Shown here piece after piece: positions 1-6,936 of a stretch of 26,278 nt of DNA; position 1 is the first letter of the stretch, and each line of letters starts with the position of its first letter. A program made the translations under genes and the position numbers. Below the pieces are notes generated by a model that saw nothing but the letters and a program-made list of their open reading frames with translations, was not told the DNA's origin and did not search any database. Source of the DNA: DATKZH01 sp964475955 (GTDB lineage: Bacteria; Planctomycetota; Planctomycetia; Pirellulales; Thermoguttaceae); NCBI GenBank assembly GCA_964475955.1, contig CAYYZY010000109.1:1-26278 (forward strand), read 5' to 3'.

Positions 1-134
1 TGGGAGTGGCGCACCCGCAGCGGCCACGTGGCCCCACGGTAGGTCCGGCAAATCCTCCCCCCCAGCGGGTGGCGTCGGGGGCGTAAGTCCGTATTTGGAA
101 AAGGCTTCCGCGAAATCGATTTTTTGAAAAACAC
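1..134 (-). CDS. Possible 5' end of a gene running off the left edge (DUF2924-like?)
   Basis: A minus-strand frame opens at a GTG (134) and stays open to the window edge, 44 codons. Its distal half has high third-position GC and reads GGRICRTYRGATWPLRV, which resembles the 'G-x-L-x-R-x-Y-x-G-x-x-x-x-V-x-V' strand pattern of DUF2924 proteins, often found near recombinases in phage-like elements. A competing minus frame (containing DFAEAFSKYGLTPP) is also open here, but has lower third-position GC and an in-frame TAG upstream without a usual start. No Shine-Dalgarno site is seen before 134. The frame choice and the family are both uncertain. Confidence 0.25.
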   Translation of the reverse strand, partial: MFFKKSISRKPFPNTDLRPRRHPLGGRICRTYRGATWPLRVRHS

Positions 135-590
135 CTGTCGAAAAAATGGGCCGCGATTTAAACTATTTCAGACAAACGGGTTAGGGCGAGCCGTCGGAAT
201 AATTGTTCGACACGATTTTCGCCGTTTTGGCCGGGTCCGAGCGGGGTTAACTCTTGCAGCATACCCGGCTTGCGCCGCGTCGCAAGACGAATTTGCGCGC
301 GGCGTGGGCCGTGCAACTTTTTCCACGCTTCGGGCGGTCCGGGCGGTCGCGGCGCGGCGGAGCGTGCGGTGCGGGTGCCCTACGGATGGTGATGCTGCAA
401 GCAAAAAACTTCGTGGGGCACGATTCCATCGGTGCCAGGCATGTTGGAAACGAGCCCCACGGCGTCAGGGTGAAAGCCGACTGGGGGCTCGCTGCGATCG
501 CCCCCTGTCAGCTCAGCCCGGCTTCCGACCGCATGAACGCGGTCACTACAAACGCCGTATGAACAATCCGGGTCTAAGGAGTAATCCGGG
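135..590. other. Gene-poor stretch with an AT-rich island
   Basis: No frame here is convincing. Bases about 115-215 are clearly AT-richer than the surroundings, with poly-T/poly-A runs, and could be a promoter region for the possible leftward gene at the edge. Bases 451-491 carry a hairpin (separate entry). The remainder lies downstream of the minus-strand protease gene. Confidence 0.5.
451..491. repeat. Hairpin, 8-bp stem, downstream of the protease gene
   Basis: CGAGCCCC (451-458) pairs perfectly with GGGGCTCG (484-491) across a 25-base loop. It lies 100 bases beyond the stop of the minus-strand protease gene and has no T-tract, so it is more likely a REP-like repeat than an intrinsic terminator. 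Confidence 0.4.
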
Positions 591-1790
591 CTACGCTTCT
601 TCGTCCCTGCTCAGGAGCTTCATGCCGTGGACGAAGAGGAACGCGGCCCCGATGAGCGCCAGGATGGACTTCGCCTGCTCGGCAAGCGTAGGACCGGCGA
701 TGTCTTTCCATCCGATCGGCTGGCCCACCTGCGCGGCCGGCGGACCGTGGCCCTCCGGCAAGGCGGCGGCATCTTGCGGGCCGGCGGGCGGGGAACCGGT
801 TGAACCGAGGTTGGGCGGCGCAGCGGCCTGCTGGTACGGGCTCGGCTGCGCGGCCGTCGAAGGGCGGGCGGCCCCGTGCGAGAAGGGCCTCGTCGTCGCT
901 TGTGACGGCGCCCGGATCGAGGCCACCGGCGCCGCCGGGTCCGCACGTCGCTCCGTACGCGCCCGCTCCGGCTCCGACCGCCGCCAGGGCGTGCCGGCGA
1001 TTGGCCGCGGTCGCTGGGCGACCGCGGTGGAATCGGGCTGGGAGCCCGGCCGGGTTGATTCCGTGTGCCGGGCGACCGGCGTTGCCCGGGTTCGCGGCTT
1101 CTGGGCGACCATCGTCGAGCCGGCATCGAGGCGATGGAAGTCGGCTTGGGCCCCGTCGAGGAACTCGCGGACCCGGCCGCAGTAGCTTCCGGTCGTGTGG
1201 CCCCCCGCGGCGCCGAAAAGGACGCCGGCCAACTCGCCTCGGCTGTTGAAGATCGGTCCGCCCGAGTCGCCCTGCCGGGCGCCGGCGGCCAGTTCGACCA
1301 TCTCGTAGGGATGGTTTCTGCCGGGCGCTACGTACTGAGTGCACCGGCCGGTCACGGCCCGATAGCGGTCGCTTCCGTAGCCGGCGATCGTAAGCGGCTC
1401 GCCGGGCCGGGGCGGGCGCAGGGCCAGGGGGATCGGTTCGGCGTTCGGCCGCCAGATGGCCAAGGCCGCCAGGTCCCAGTCGCGGTCGGTACGCAGCAGC
1501 GTTGCCCCGGAGCGGGACCCATCGGGGAAGGCGACGACGATCTGGCCCTGGGCGTCGCACACCACGTGCCAGTTGGTGACGACCAGGCCGAGCTTGTCGG
1601 TCTTGGCGACCAGGGCCCCGGAGCCCAGCGACATGCCCGACCCTTCCGGCACGATCACCCGAACCACGGCCGGATGGGGCCGTGGGGCCGCGCCGGCGCC
1701 GACGGGGGGATCGCGCGCCGGGAGGGTGGGGCGACCCGCCGCGGCGCCGCAGGCCGTCAACAGGATGGCGAGGGACCAGAAGGGCTTCAC
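591..1790 (-). CDS. Trypsin-like serine protease, lipoprotein signal, C-terminal membrane segment
   Basis: A 399-aa S1/HtrA-type protease. The chosen GTG start (1790) follows GAGGG and overlaps the stop of the upstream 47-aa gene by four bases; a longer frame to 1937 adds only low-complexity residues. Residues 1-14 form a lipoprotein signal ending in the lipobox LTAC, so the protein should be anchored outside the cytoplasmic membrane. The catalytic triad is visible: His75 in TNWHVV, Asp106 in DRDWDLAAL, Ser176 in GDSGGP. There is no PDZ domain. After about residue 215 comes a long Pro/Ala/Arg/Ser-rich linker, then a hydrophobic helix (about 370-390, SILALIGAAFLFVHGMKLL) and a charged tail. 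A protease with a lipid anchor at one end and a membrane helix at the other is unusual. The substrate is unknown. It is the last gene of a three-gene operon headed by a ribbon-helix-helix regulator. Confidence 0.85.
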   Translation of the reverse strand: MKPFWSLAILLTACGAAAGRPTLPARDPPVGAGAAPRPHPAVVRVIVPEGSGMSLGSGALVAKTDKLGLVVTNWHVVCDAQGQIVVAFPDGSRSGATLLRTDRDWDLAALAIWRPNAEPIPLALRPPRPGEPLTIAGYGSDRYRAVTGRCTQYVAPGRNHPYEMVELAAGARQGDSGGPIFNSRGELAGVLFGAAGGHTTGSYCGRVREFLDGAQADFHRLDAGSTMVAQKPRTRATPVARHTESTRPGSQPDSTAVAQRPRPIAGTPWRRSEPERARTERRADPAAPVASIRAPSQATTRPFSHGAARPSTAAQPSPYQQAAAPPNLGSTGSPPAGPQDAAALPEGHGPPAAQVGQPIGWKDIAGPTLAEQAKSILALIGAAFLFVHGMKLLSRDEEA

Positions 1791-1930
1791 GCTCGTGCGG
1801 CCCTCATCGCGACCTGATCGTCGCGAACGGCTTGTCTTCGGGCCTCGCTGGCGATGATGCGTCGCAGCAGCTCGCGGCGCAGCCGTTCCAGCTCGGCCGT
1901 CCTGGACGATTGGGTTTCGATCGGTTGCAT
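1787..1930 (-). CDS. Small charged helical protein (47 aa), middle gene of operon
   Basis: The ATG at 1930 lies 7 bases after the stop of the RHH gene, and the stop overlaps the GTG of the protease gene (four-base overlap). This tight packing on both sides is the main reason to call it. The product begins MQPIETQSSRTAELERLRRE, is rich in Arg, Glu and Ala, and should be one amphipathic helix or a short coiled coil. I recognise no family. It may work with the regulator or the protease, or serve mainly for translational coupling. Confidence 0.6.
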   Translation of the reverse strand: MQPIETQSSRTAELERLRRELLRRIIASEARRQAVRDDQVAMRAARA

Positions 1931-1937
1931 GGCGCAC

Positions 1938-2189
1938 CTACGCGGCGATCGGTCGACCGCCTTTGAGGTCTTCAGTCCGGGGAGGAAAATCGCGGCCTCC
2001 CAGGTGCGCATCCTTCAAGCGACGCAGCTCGGCACGCAGCGCGTCTTCGGCCAGTTTGGTGAGCGTCAGCCGCACCGGGTAACCGGCCAAGTAGACGGCG
2101 GCGTCGCGAGCTTCCTCCAGCAGGTCGGCTGGAAGGTAGAGCGTCGCCCGCACCTTGGGCGAACCGCGTTTCCTCACGTATTCCTGCAC
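1938..2189 (-). CDS. Ribbon-helix-helix DNA-binding protein
   Basis: An 83-aa protein. The GTG at 2189 is chosen because GGAGGT ends six bases before it; a second GTG at 2192 is only three bases from that site. The N-terminal strand KVRATLYLPADLLEEARD and the following helix pair (LTLTKLAEDALRAELRRLK) match the MetJ/Arc/ParG-type ribbon-helix-helix pattern: a basic beta strand that enters the major groove, then two helices for dimerisation. It is the first gene of the operon. Two palindromes 28-67 bases upstream (2217-2256) are likely operator sites, suggesting autorepression. Proteins of this kind commonly control plasmid, phage or toxin-antitoxin operons; here the controlled cargo is a small helical protein and a membrane protease. 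Confidence 0.75.
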   Translation of the reverse strand: MQEYVRKRGSPKVRATLYLPADLLEEARDAAVYLAGYPVRLTLTKLAEDALRAELRRLKDAHLGGRDFPPRTEDLKGGRPIAA

Positions 2190-2216
2190 CACGGCACCTC
2201 CATGCCTGCCCCACCC

Positions 2217-2256
2217 ACGTTTCGTGAAACGTCCGACGTTTGCACACCTGCAAACG
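2217..2256. promoter_or_regulatory. Two adjacent palindromes, probable operator
   Basis: Palindrome one is ACGTTTC-GT-GAAACGT (2217-2232). Palindrome two is CGTTTGCA-CACC-TGCAAACG (2237-2256). They share CGTTT/AAACG half-sites (2218, 2227, 2237, 2252) and lie between the RHH gene start (2189) and the divergent ATPase gene (2422). Ribbon-helix-helix proteins typically bind such paired or tandem half-sites. They could control one or both divergent units. No clear -10 or -35 box was found beside them. Confidence 0.6.
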
Positions 2257-2421
2257 ACTTCGGCCGGTTCTTGGGCGGAAATGAGAGATTCGCCCGCGGC
2301 TGCACGCGGCTTGCCTGAAGGGGACGATTTCGGCAACCGTCACAGCCCGGCCCGGTGCCCCCCCGATCGTCTGGACCCTGCCCGAACCGGCTGATAGATT
2401 GGGAGGATGGAGGGAGTTGCC

Positions 2422-3438
2422 ATGATTGAATCGATCGAATTCAAGAACTTCAAAGTGCTGCGGGATACCACCCTCCCGCTGGGTCGGTGCAACATCCTCG
2501 TGGGCCCCAACGGCAGCGGGAAGACGACGGTGCTGGAGGGGTTGGAGATCGCGCAAGCGGGTCGCTACCAGGACATGCCCGGGATGCGGAGCATCGGGAC
2601 AGCCCCCAACGAACCCATGCGGCTGGTTCTCAATTGGTCGGCTGCTCATGAGAACGTCCAATACGTGCTTCAGTGTGGAGGATCCGGGGCACGCGCCACA
2701 AGAAGTTTCCAATTCCCCGAGCAACTGGACAAAGCAACTCGTGCGAATGCCAAGGGCACCGTGCAACAGGCCGTGGAGGCGATCCGCGTCTTCTCCTTCG
2801 ATGCAGGCGCCATTGCTGCGCCCGCGGCGGTCACGGGCCGCCCCGAGTTGGACCCCAACGGTGGCAAGCTGGCCGCCGTGCTCGATGCTTTGCGGGACGA
2901 AGCGATTGACCGTTTCGACGCGATCAATGAGGAACTGAATCGATGGCTCCCTGAGTTCGACCGGATCCTCTTTGAGCGGCCCGCGGAAGGAAAGAAGGCC
3001 ATCGCCTTGCGGACTTCTGAAGGACACCATTCCGTCCCGGCATCGGCCCTTTCTCAAGGTATGCTCGTGTCTCTGGCCATCCTCACCCTGGCCTATCTTC
3101 CGGAGCCTCCTCCGATCGTAGGCTTGGAGGAGCCGGATCGCGGCATTCATCCGAGGTTGCTGCGCCGCGTCAAAGATGCGTTGCAGCGGCTTAGTGATCC
3201 GGAGACCTGCGGGGAGGATCGCGCGCCGGTCCAAGTCATGGCAACGACCCACTCGCCGTACTTCCTTGATCTTTACAAGGATCAACCGGAGAGGATCGTC
3301 GTCTGCGAGAAGGCGGGCGGAAACGTTCACTTTAGGCGCGTGTCTGACCTCCCGAATATCGAGGAGATTCTGGGAGACGCCCCGTTGGGCGAGGCGTGGT
3401 ACACGGGCATTCTCGGCGGCGTTCCAAGCGAGCCATGA
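2422..3438 (+). CDS. AAA ATPase of the RecF/SMC/OLD type (AAA_21-like)
   Basis: A 338-aa ATP-binding protein. The ATG at 2422 is preferred over 2407 because GGAGGGAG ends seven bases before it. The N terminus (MIESIEFKNFKVL) is the typical RecF/OLD opening. Walker A is GPNGSGKT (28-35), a signature-like ALSQGM lies at 209-214, Walker B is PIVGLEEPDRGIHP (231-244) and the switch His is in ATTHSPYFLD (274-283). It is short, with only about 170 residues between Walker A and the signature, so it lacks the long coiled coil of SMC proteins. The stop overlaps the start of the next gene (ATGA), implying translational coupling. ATPases of this class paired with a separate TOPRIM-like protein occur in anti-phage systems such as PARIS, and the fused version is found in Gabija and OLD nucleases. 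Defence is an inference from this pairing. Confidence 0.85.
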   Translation: MIESIEFKNFKVLRDTTLPLGRCNILVGPNGSGKTTVLEGLEIAQAGRYQDMPGMRSIGTAPNEPMRLVLNWSAAHENVQYVLQCGGSGARATRSFQFPEQLDKATRANAKGTVQQAVEAIRVFSFDAGAIAAPAAVTGRPELDPNGGKLAAVLDALRDEAIDRFDAINEELNRWLPEFDRILFERPAEGKKAIALRTSEGHHSVPASALSQGMLVSLAILTLAYLPEPPPIVGLEEPDRGIHPRLLRRVKDALQRLSDPETCGEDRAPVQVMATTHSPYFLDLYKDQPERIVVCEKAGGNVHFRRVSDLPNIEEILGDAPLGEAWYTGILGGVPSEP

Positions 3439-4076
3439 AGGTTGCCATCTTCGGCGAATCGAGCGCGGACGAGGCGGCCGTACGCGTCCTCGTGGATGGG
3501 CTTCTCGGCGAACGGACCGAGACGCCGTCTTCCGTGCCGCCGATTCGCAGTCGAGGATGGGGGGCCGTGCTTCGCGACCTGCCCATGGTGCTCCGGCATC
3601 TGCACTACCAGAGCGACGCGGATGCCTTGGTCGTCGTGCTCGATTCCGACCGATCCCCTGTGCATCGACAGGCGGAGTGCCAGTCGGCCCGACCTGCGAA
3701 GAAGTGCCGGCTGTGCCAAACCGCGGCAATCCTCGCGAGGGCCCAGGAGACGCTTGCGCGGAGGCCCGTCTACGGTCCGCTGAAGACGGCCTTGGGACTC
3801 GCCGTCCCCCAGATCGAGGCGTGGTATCTCGCTGGGGCCGACCTCCACGTCAGCGAAGCGGCTTGGATCGCCGGATCGCCGCCCGGCAAATGGCCGTACA
3901 CGTCGGATGCCCTGAAAACGGCCGTCTACGGCACGAACCAGCCGCCGCTTGAGCTCGAAACCCGTCGGGCCGAGGAGGAGGCAACGCGCATCGTTCGCGA
4001 GGGCAAGCTGCCGCTCCTGGAACAGCTCTTCCCGGGCGGATTCGGCGCGCTGGCGGCCGACGTGCGTGGCTGGTAG
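3435..4076 (+). CDS. TOPRIM-like protein (DUF4276/RloB-like), partner of the ATPase
   Basis: A 213-aa product whose ATG overlaps the ATPase stop by four bases. The layout resembles TOPRIM proteins: a first strand followed by an acidic residue (VAIFGESSADE, Glu8), then a hydrophobic strand ending in an acidic pair (ALVVVLDSD, Asp70 and Asp72), and a later VPQIEAWYL (Glu128) that matches the 'P-x-x-E-x-W-L' block of DUF4276/RloB-type proteins. Between the acidic pair and that block are Cys82, Cys91 and Cys94, possibly a small metal-binding insert. If TOPRIM is right, the protein would be a metal-dependent nuclease or nucleic-acid-binding effector controlled by the ATPase. I am confident of the operon and fairly confident of the fold. 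The function is inferred. Confidence 0.7.
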   Translation: MKVAIFGESSADEAAVRVLVDGLLGERTETPSSVPPIRSRGWGAVLRDLPMVLRHLHYQSDADALVVVLDSDRSPVHRQAECQSARPAKKCRLCQTAAILARAQETLARRPVYGPLKTALGLAVPQIEAWYLAGADLHVSEAAWIAGSPPGKWPYTSDALKTAVYGTNQPPLELETRRAEEEATRIVREGKLPLLEQLFPGGFGALAADVRGW

Positions 4077-4206
4077 CCCGCATTTCTCACCACCCAGTGA
4101 GACTCGACAACGTAGCGCCCACACCAACCCGAAGCGCAAGCGACGCACTGGCTTGCATTTAGCCTCGCTTGCGCTTCGGGTTGGTGTGGGTGGTGAGAAA
4201 TGCGGG
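4077..4206. repeat. Large hairpin repeat element, copy 1
   Basis: A 130-base element starts immediately after the TOPRIM gene stop. The outer arms are perfect 20-bp inverted repeats (4077-4096 and 4187-4206, core CATTTCTCACCACCC). The inner arms are perfect 24-bp inverted repeats (4120-4143 and 4165-4188), each holding ACCAACCCGAAGCGCAAGCG. A related but diverged element lies at 13473-13762. It probably also acts as a transcript end for the defence-like pair. The nested arrangement suggests a REP/MITE-like family without a coding sequence. Confidence 0.8.
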
Positions 4207-4234
4207 GTAGGGATTGCCCGAAAGACCATGGTCG

Positions 4235-4278
4235 TTGTTCGCTTTCGGCGAACAAGCGCCTTTTCGCGGAGCGAAAAG
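4235..4278. repeat. Two tandem small hairpins
   Basis: TTGTTCGC-tttcg-GCGAACAA (4235-4255) is followed by CTTTTCGC-gga-GCGAAAAG (4260-4278), each with a perfect 8-bp stem. They lie between the large hairpin element and the end of the minus-strand fusion gene (4338). They could end transcription from that gene, although no clean T-tract follows, or be another REP-like family. Confidence 0.5.
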
Positions 4279-4337
4279 CGACCTTTGTGCCAGTTGTGGA
4301 TGCTGCATCCATGGGACGTTCACCCAAGCCGGCCGCG

Positions 4338-5468
4338 TCACCACTCGCCCCGCTTGCGAATCTCGGTTGATGAGATGTCGTCGCGGAACTCGCTGGCCGG
4401 GACCTCGCGGCAGAGGGAAGCAAGCGGCTCGGGGAGATCGAGGTCGCCGACGGCGAGGAAGCCCTCGCCGGCGTCGCGGCCGAAGACGAGGAAGCGGCAG
4501 CCGTTGCGCGCAATCTCCTCGAGCGCGCGGCGGCGCGCAGCCGGGTCGCCACCGTAGAAGCGCACCTCGGCGATGCGACGCAGCGTGTCGGCGCCGACGA
4601 CGAACGTCGCCCCGGGGAAGAGCGCCGACTTCTCGACGAACTTGCCCGCACGCGTCAGCCAGACGGTCTCGCCGGGGCCGAACTGGCCGAGCCGACGCTC
4701 GATCTCGCGATAGTCCAGCGGCGGCTTGTCGGCGTTGAGAATGGGCATCTCCAGGTCGACGGGCACTGCCAGCAACCGTTGGGCCGTGTCGCGCATCCGG
4801 CGATGCCCCGCGTGAATGGGATTGAAAGCCCCGGAAAGGACCGCTCGAGGCGGACGGTCCTCCGGCTCGTCGGCCCCCTCGTGACGCACCCGTTCGACGC
4901 GGCCGAGCAGCAGGTCCTGCCACGCCTGCGGCGCCGCGACTCGGCGGGCATCGAGCTTCTCCTCCGCGCGAAGGCCGGCCGGCCGTTGCGGGCCGAGTCC
5001 ACACGCCTCGGCCACGGCGGCCAGCACCAAGTGCGCGACGACCTGCTCCTCCTCCGCCCTCGTGCGCGCTCCCTTGACGAGCTGGAGCGACTGAGCGACC
5101 GTCACCCCGGCGGTCTGCACCGCCAGGTGGGCGCGGTGCGGCCCGCGTTTTGGCCGGTCGCTGGCCAGGCTGGCCGTACACGCCACGCCTGCCACCGGGC
5201 GGTCGCCCGACTCGAGTCGGCACGCTCGAAGGAAGGCCGCCATGGCCATTGCTCGGGCGGTCTGATCGGAACAAGCCTGTTCGGGGGGGCTCCCCAGCCA
5301 GTCGGACAGGGCTGCGGGGCAATAGGGCACGACCGCCTCGAGTACGGTTCGCGATGCCCCGGGCATCCGGAGCAGGCGGCTGATCGCGCGGCTCCCTCCC
5401 CCGGCGACGACGAGTACGAGGCGCGTGGGCGTATCGTGGATCGCCTGAACAAGTCGTCGGATCGCCAT
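4338..5468 (-). CDS. CinA-C-like / NMN adenylyltransferase-like fusion protein
   Basis: A 376-aa two-domain protein. Residues about 1-165 resemble the CinA C-terminal (PncC, NMN deamidase) fold: LVLVVAGGGSRAISRLL, then a run that ends EEEQVVAHLVLAAVAEACGL. Residues about 205-376 are a nucleotidyltransferase of the NadD/NMNAT type, with SGAFNPIHAGH (212-222, the H-x-G-H-type nucleotide site) and ISSTEIRKR (365-373). Known chemistry of the families would be NMN to nicotinate mononucleotide, then adenylation toward NAD; whether both sites are active is inferred. The usual Ser-containing deamidase motif (ESxTGG) appears as AGGGSRAIS, so the first domain may be altered. The start is ATG 5468, with GGAGG only two bases away; GTG 5480 is an alternative with GGAG four bases further off. 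Neighbours give no pathway context. Confidence 0.8.
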   Translation of the reverse strand: MAIRRLVQAIHDTPTRLVLVVAGGGSRAISRLLRMPGASRTVLEAVVPYCPAALSDWLGSPPEQACSDQTARAMAMAAFLRACRLESGDRPVAGVACTASLASDRPKRGPHRAHLAVQTAGVTVAQSLQLVKGARTRAEEEQVVAHLVLAAVAEACGLGPQRPAGLRAEEKLDARRVAAPQAWQDLLLGRVERVRHEGADEPEDRPPRAVLSGAFNPIHAGHRRMRDTAQRLLAVPVDLEMPILNADKPPLDYREIERRLGQFGPGETVWLTRAGKFVEKSALFPGATFVVGADTLRRIAEVRFYGGDPAARRRALEEIARNGCRFLVFGRDAGEGFLAVGDLDLPEPLASLCREVPASEFRDDISSTEIRKRGEW

Positions 5469-5861
5469 GGCCTCCGGCACCCGTCTCCCAGGACCCGAGT
5501 TCGGCGCACCATCATACCGCGCCTTCGCCCCAATTCCCAGCGAGGAACCTCGTTTGGGGGCTCGCTTCGCGAGGGCTGGTGTGCAAGTAGCCAAGACGGG
5601 CGCAACGCAGACGCGCGCGTCGTCATTCCAGCTCGCCCGTCACTCCAGGCTACCGCCGCGTTCTCGGATGACGACCCAAAGATGCTCGAATGGCCCTCCG
5701 CAGAGGGGATATCGAATGCTTGAGGAATTCTCTCCGATTCTTCCAAGATCGAAACATGGGTCGCGAATAACCGTCCGTACCCGCGACTTAAGGCAACGCG
5801 GGCAGGCGACACGAAGCGAACTCACCCAATTCACTGTGTTTCGTTCGAGGAGGACTTGGAG
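5469..5861. other. Intergenic region between divergent genes
   Basis: About 390 bases separate the minus-strand fusion gene from the plus-strand coiled-coil gene. It holds a small hairpin (CTCGC-ttc-GCGAG near 5561-5573) and presumably two divergent promoters, but no convincing -10/-35 pair. The only clear signal is the strong ribosome-binding site GAGGAGGA at 5847-5854, which fixes the start at 5862. Confidence 0.5.
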
Positions 5862-6662
5862 ATGATTAAAAAGGCGATCGTTGGGACGGGCGTGGTGCTA
5901 GTCGTTGGCTTGCTGGTCTTTGGGACCGAGGCGATCAGCTACGTTCGCACTTCGGCAGGCTACGTCAGCGAAGCGGTCCACGACAGTGTGCCGATCGAGT
6001 TCCAGATCGAGCGGGCGCGGGACCTGATCGACGATCTGGTTCCCGACATCCGCAAGGCCCTGCACGTGATCGCAAGGGAGCAGGTTCAGATCGAGCACCT
6101 GGAGGAGGACATTGCCAAGAGCGAGTCGGCCCTGGAAGCGGCCGAGGAGAAGATGGTCCGGCTGAGGGACGACCTCCAGAGCGGCGACGAGGTGTTCGTC
6201 TACGGCAACCGGTCCTATTCCGCCGACCAAGTGAAGGTCGACCTGGCCAACCGGCTGGAGCGCTGCAAGACGGCCAAGGCCACGCTGGAAACCAAGCGGC
6301 AGATCTACGATGCCCGCCTGAAGAAGCTCGACGCCGCCCGGGAGAAGCTCGACGGGATGCTTTCCGAGCGCCGCCGGCTCCAGGTGGAGGTCGAGCATCT
6401 CGAGGCTCGGCTGAAGATGCTCGCCGCGGCCCAGACCACCAGCGATTACAAGGTGGACGACACCAAGCTGGCCCGCGCCAAGGAGCTGATCGGCGACCTG
6501 CGCACCCGGCTGGACGTGGCCGAGAAGCTGATCGACGCCGAGGGCCACCTCCAGGGCGAAATCGAGCTGGAAGCTCCCGCGCCCGAGAACGTGGTCAACG
6601 ACGTGGCCGAGTACTTCGGCGAGGACGTGGCGATCGAGTCGGTCGCGCAGCTTGACGATTGA
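5862..6662 (+). CDS. Membrane-anchored coiled-coil protein
   Basis: A 266-aa protein. ATG 5862 follows GAGGAGGA with seven bases spacing; an upstream in-frame TTG (5856) lies too close to that site. Residues 5-25 form one membrane helix (AIVGTGVVLVVGLLVFG). From about 45 to 225 the chain is highly charged and heptad-like (IEHLEEDIAKSESALEAAEE and later blocks), interrupted by VFVYGNRSYSADQVKVDL around 111-128. The acidic C terminus is probably disordered. It has a PspA/coiled-coil look but no clear PspA motif. It precedes the FHA and kinase genes, so a scaffold role in that signalling cluster is possible but unproven. Confidence 0.8.
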   Translation: MIKKAIVGTGVVLVVGLLVFGTEAISYVRTSAGYVSEAVHDSVPIEFQIERARDLIDDLVPDIRKALHVIAREQVQIEHLEEDIAKSESALEAAEEKMVRLRDDLQSGDEVFVYGNRSYSADQVKVDLANRLERCKTAKATLETKRQIYDARLKKLDAAREKLDGMLSERRRLQVEVEHLEARLKMLAAAQTTSDYKVDDTKLARAKELIGDLRTRLDVAEKLIDAEGHLQGEIELEAPAPENVVNDVAEYFGEDVAIESVAQLDD

Positions 6663-6890
6663 GCCGGCTACGAGGGTGACCGAGGTTGAAGGGTCTGGAG
6701 GTGTCTGCGATGAAGGGAGTCGAGCGAGCGGCGACGGTCGGAGGGGACGGTTGCAGGAGCGACCGCCCCCTGGCCAACAGGCGGAGCAACCCGCCGGGCC
6801 GGCCGGCCGCCCGATCGCTTCGGTGGGGTCGGAGCCCCCTCGGCTCACGGCGGACCAGCGTTTTCGCTCCTGGCCCGTGACGCAATGGTG

Positions 6891-6899
6891 TGGCACAAT
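6891..6899 (+). promoter_or_regulatory. Possible extended -10 element before the FHA gene
   Basis: TGGCACAAT (TG-n-CACAAT) resembles an extended -10. A similar TGATACAAT lies before the kinase gene (7669-7677). If used, transcription would begin near 6906 and exclude the ATG at 6898, which favours 6937 as the FHA start. There is no -35 box at standard spacing. Confidence 0.3.
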
Positions 6900-6936
6900 G
6901 TTGAAGTTGACTGCCGCTTACCGGGAACCCGATCCG

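Noticed and set aside
574..1560. 328-codon minus-strand frame
   Set aside because: It is an off-frame shadow of the protease gene, rich in Arg/Pro/Gly, with no motifs.
6888..6906. Sigma-54 promoter (TGGCAC near 6891)
   Set aside because: No TTGC at the required spacing downstream; an extended -10 reading fits better.
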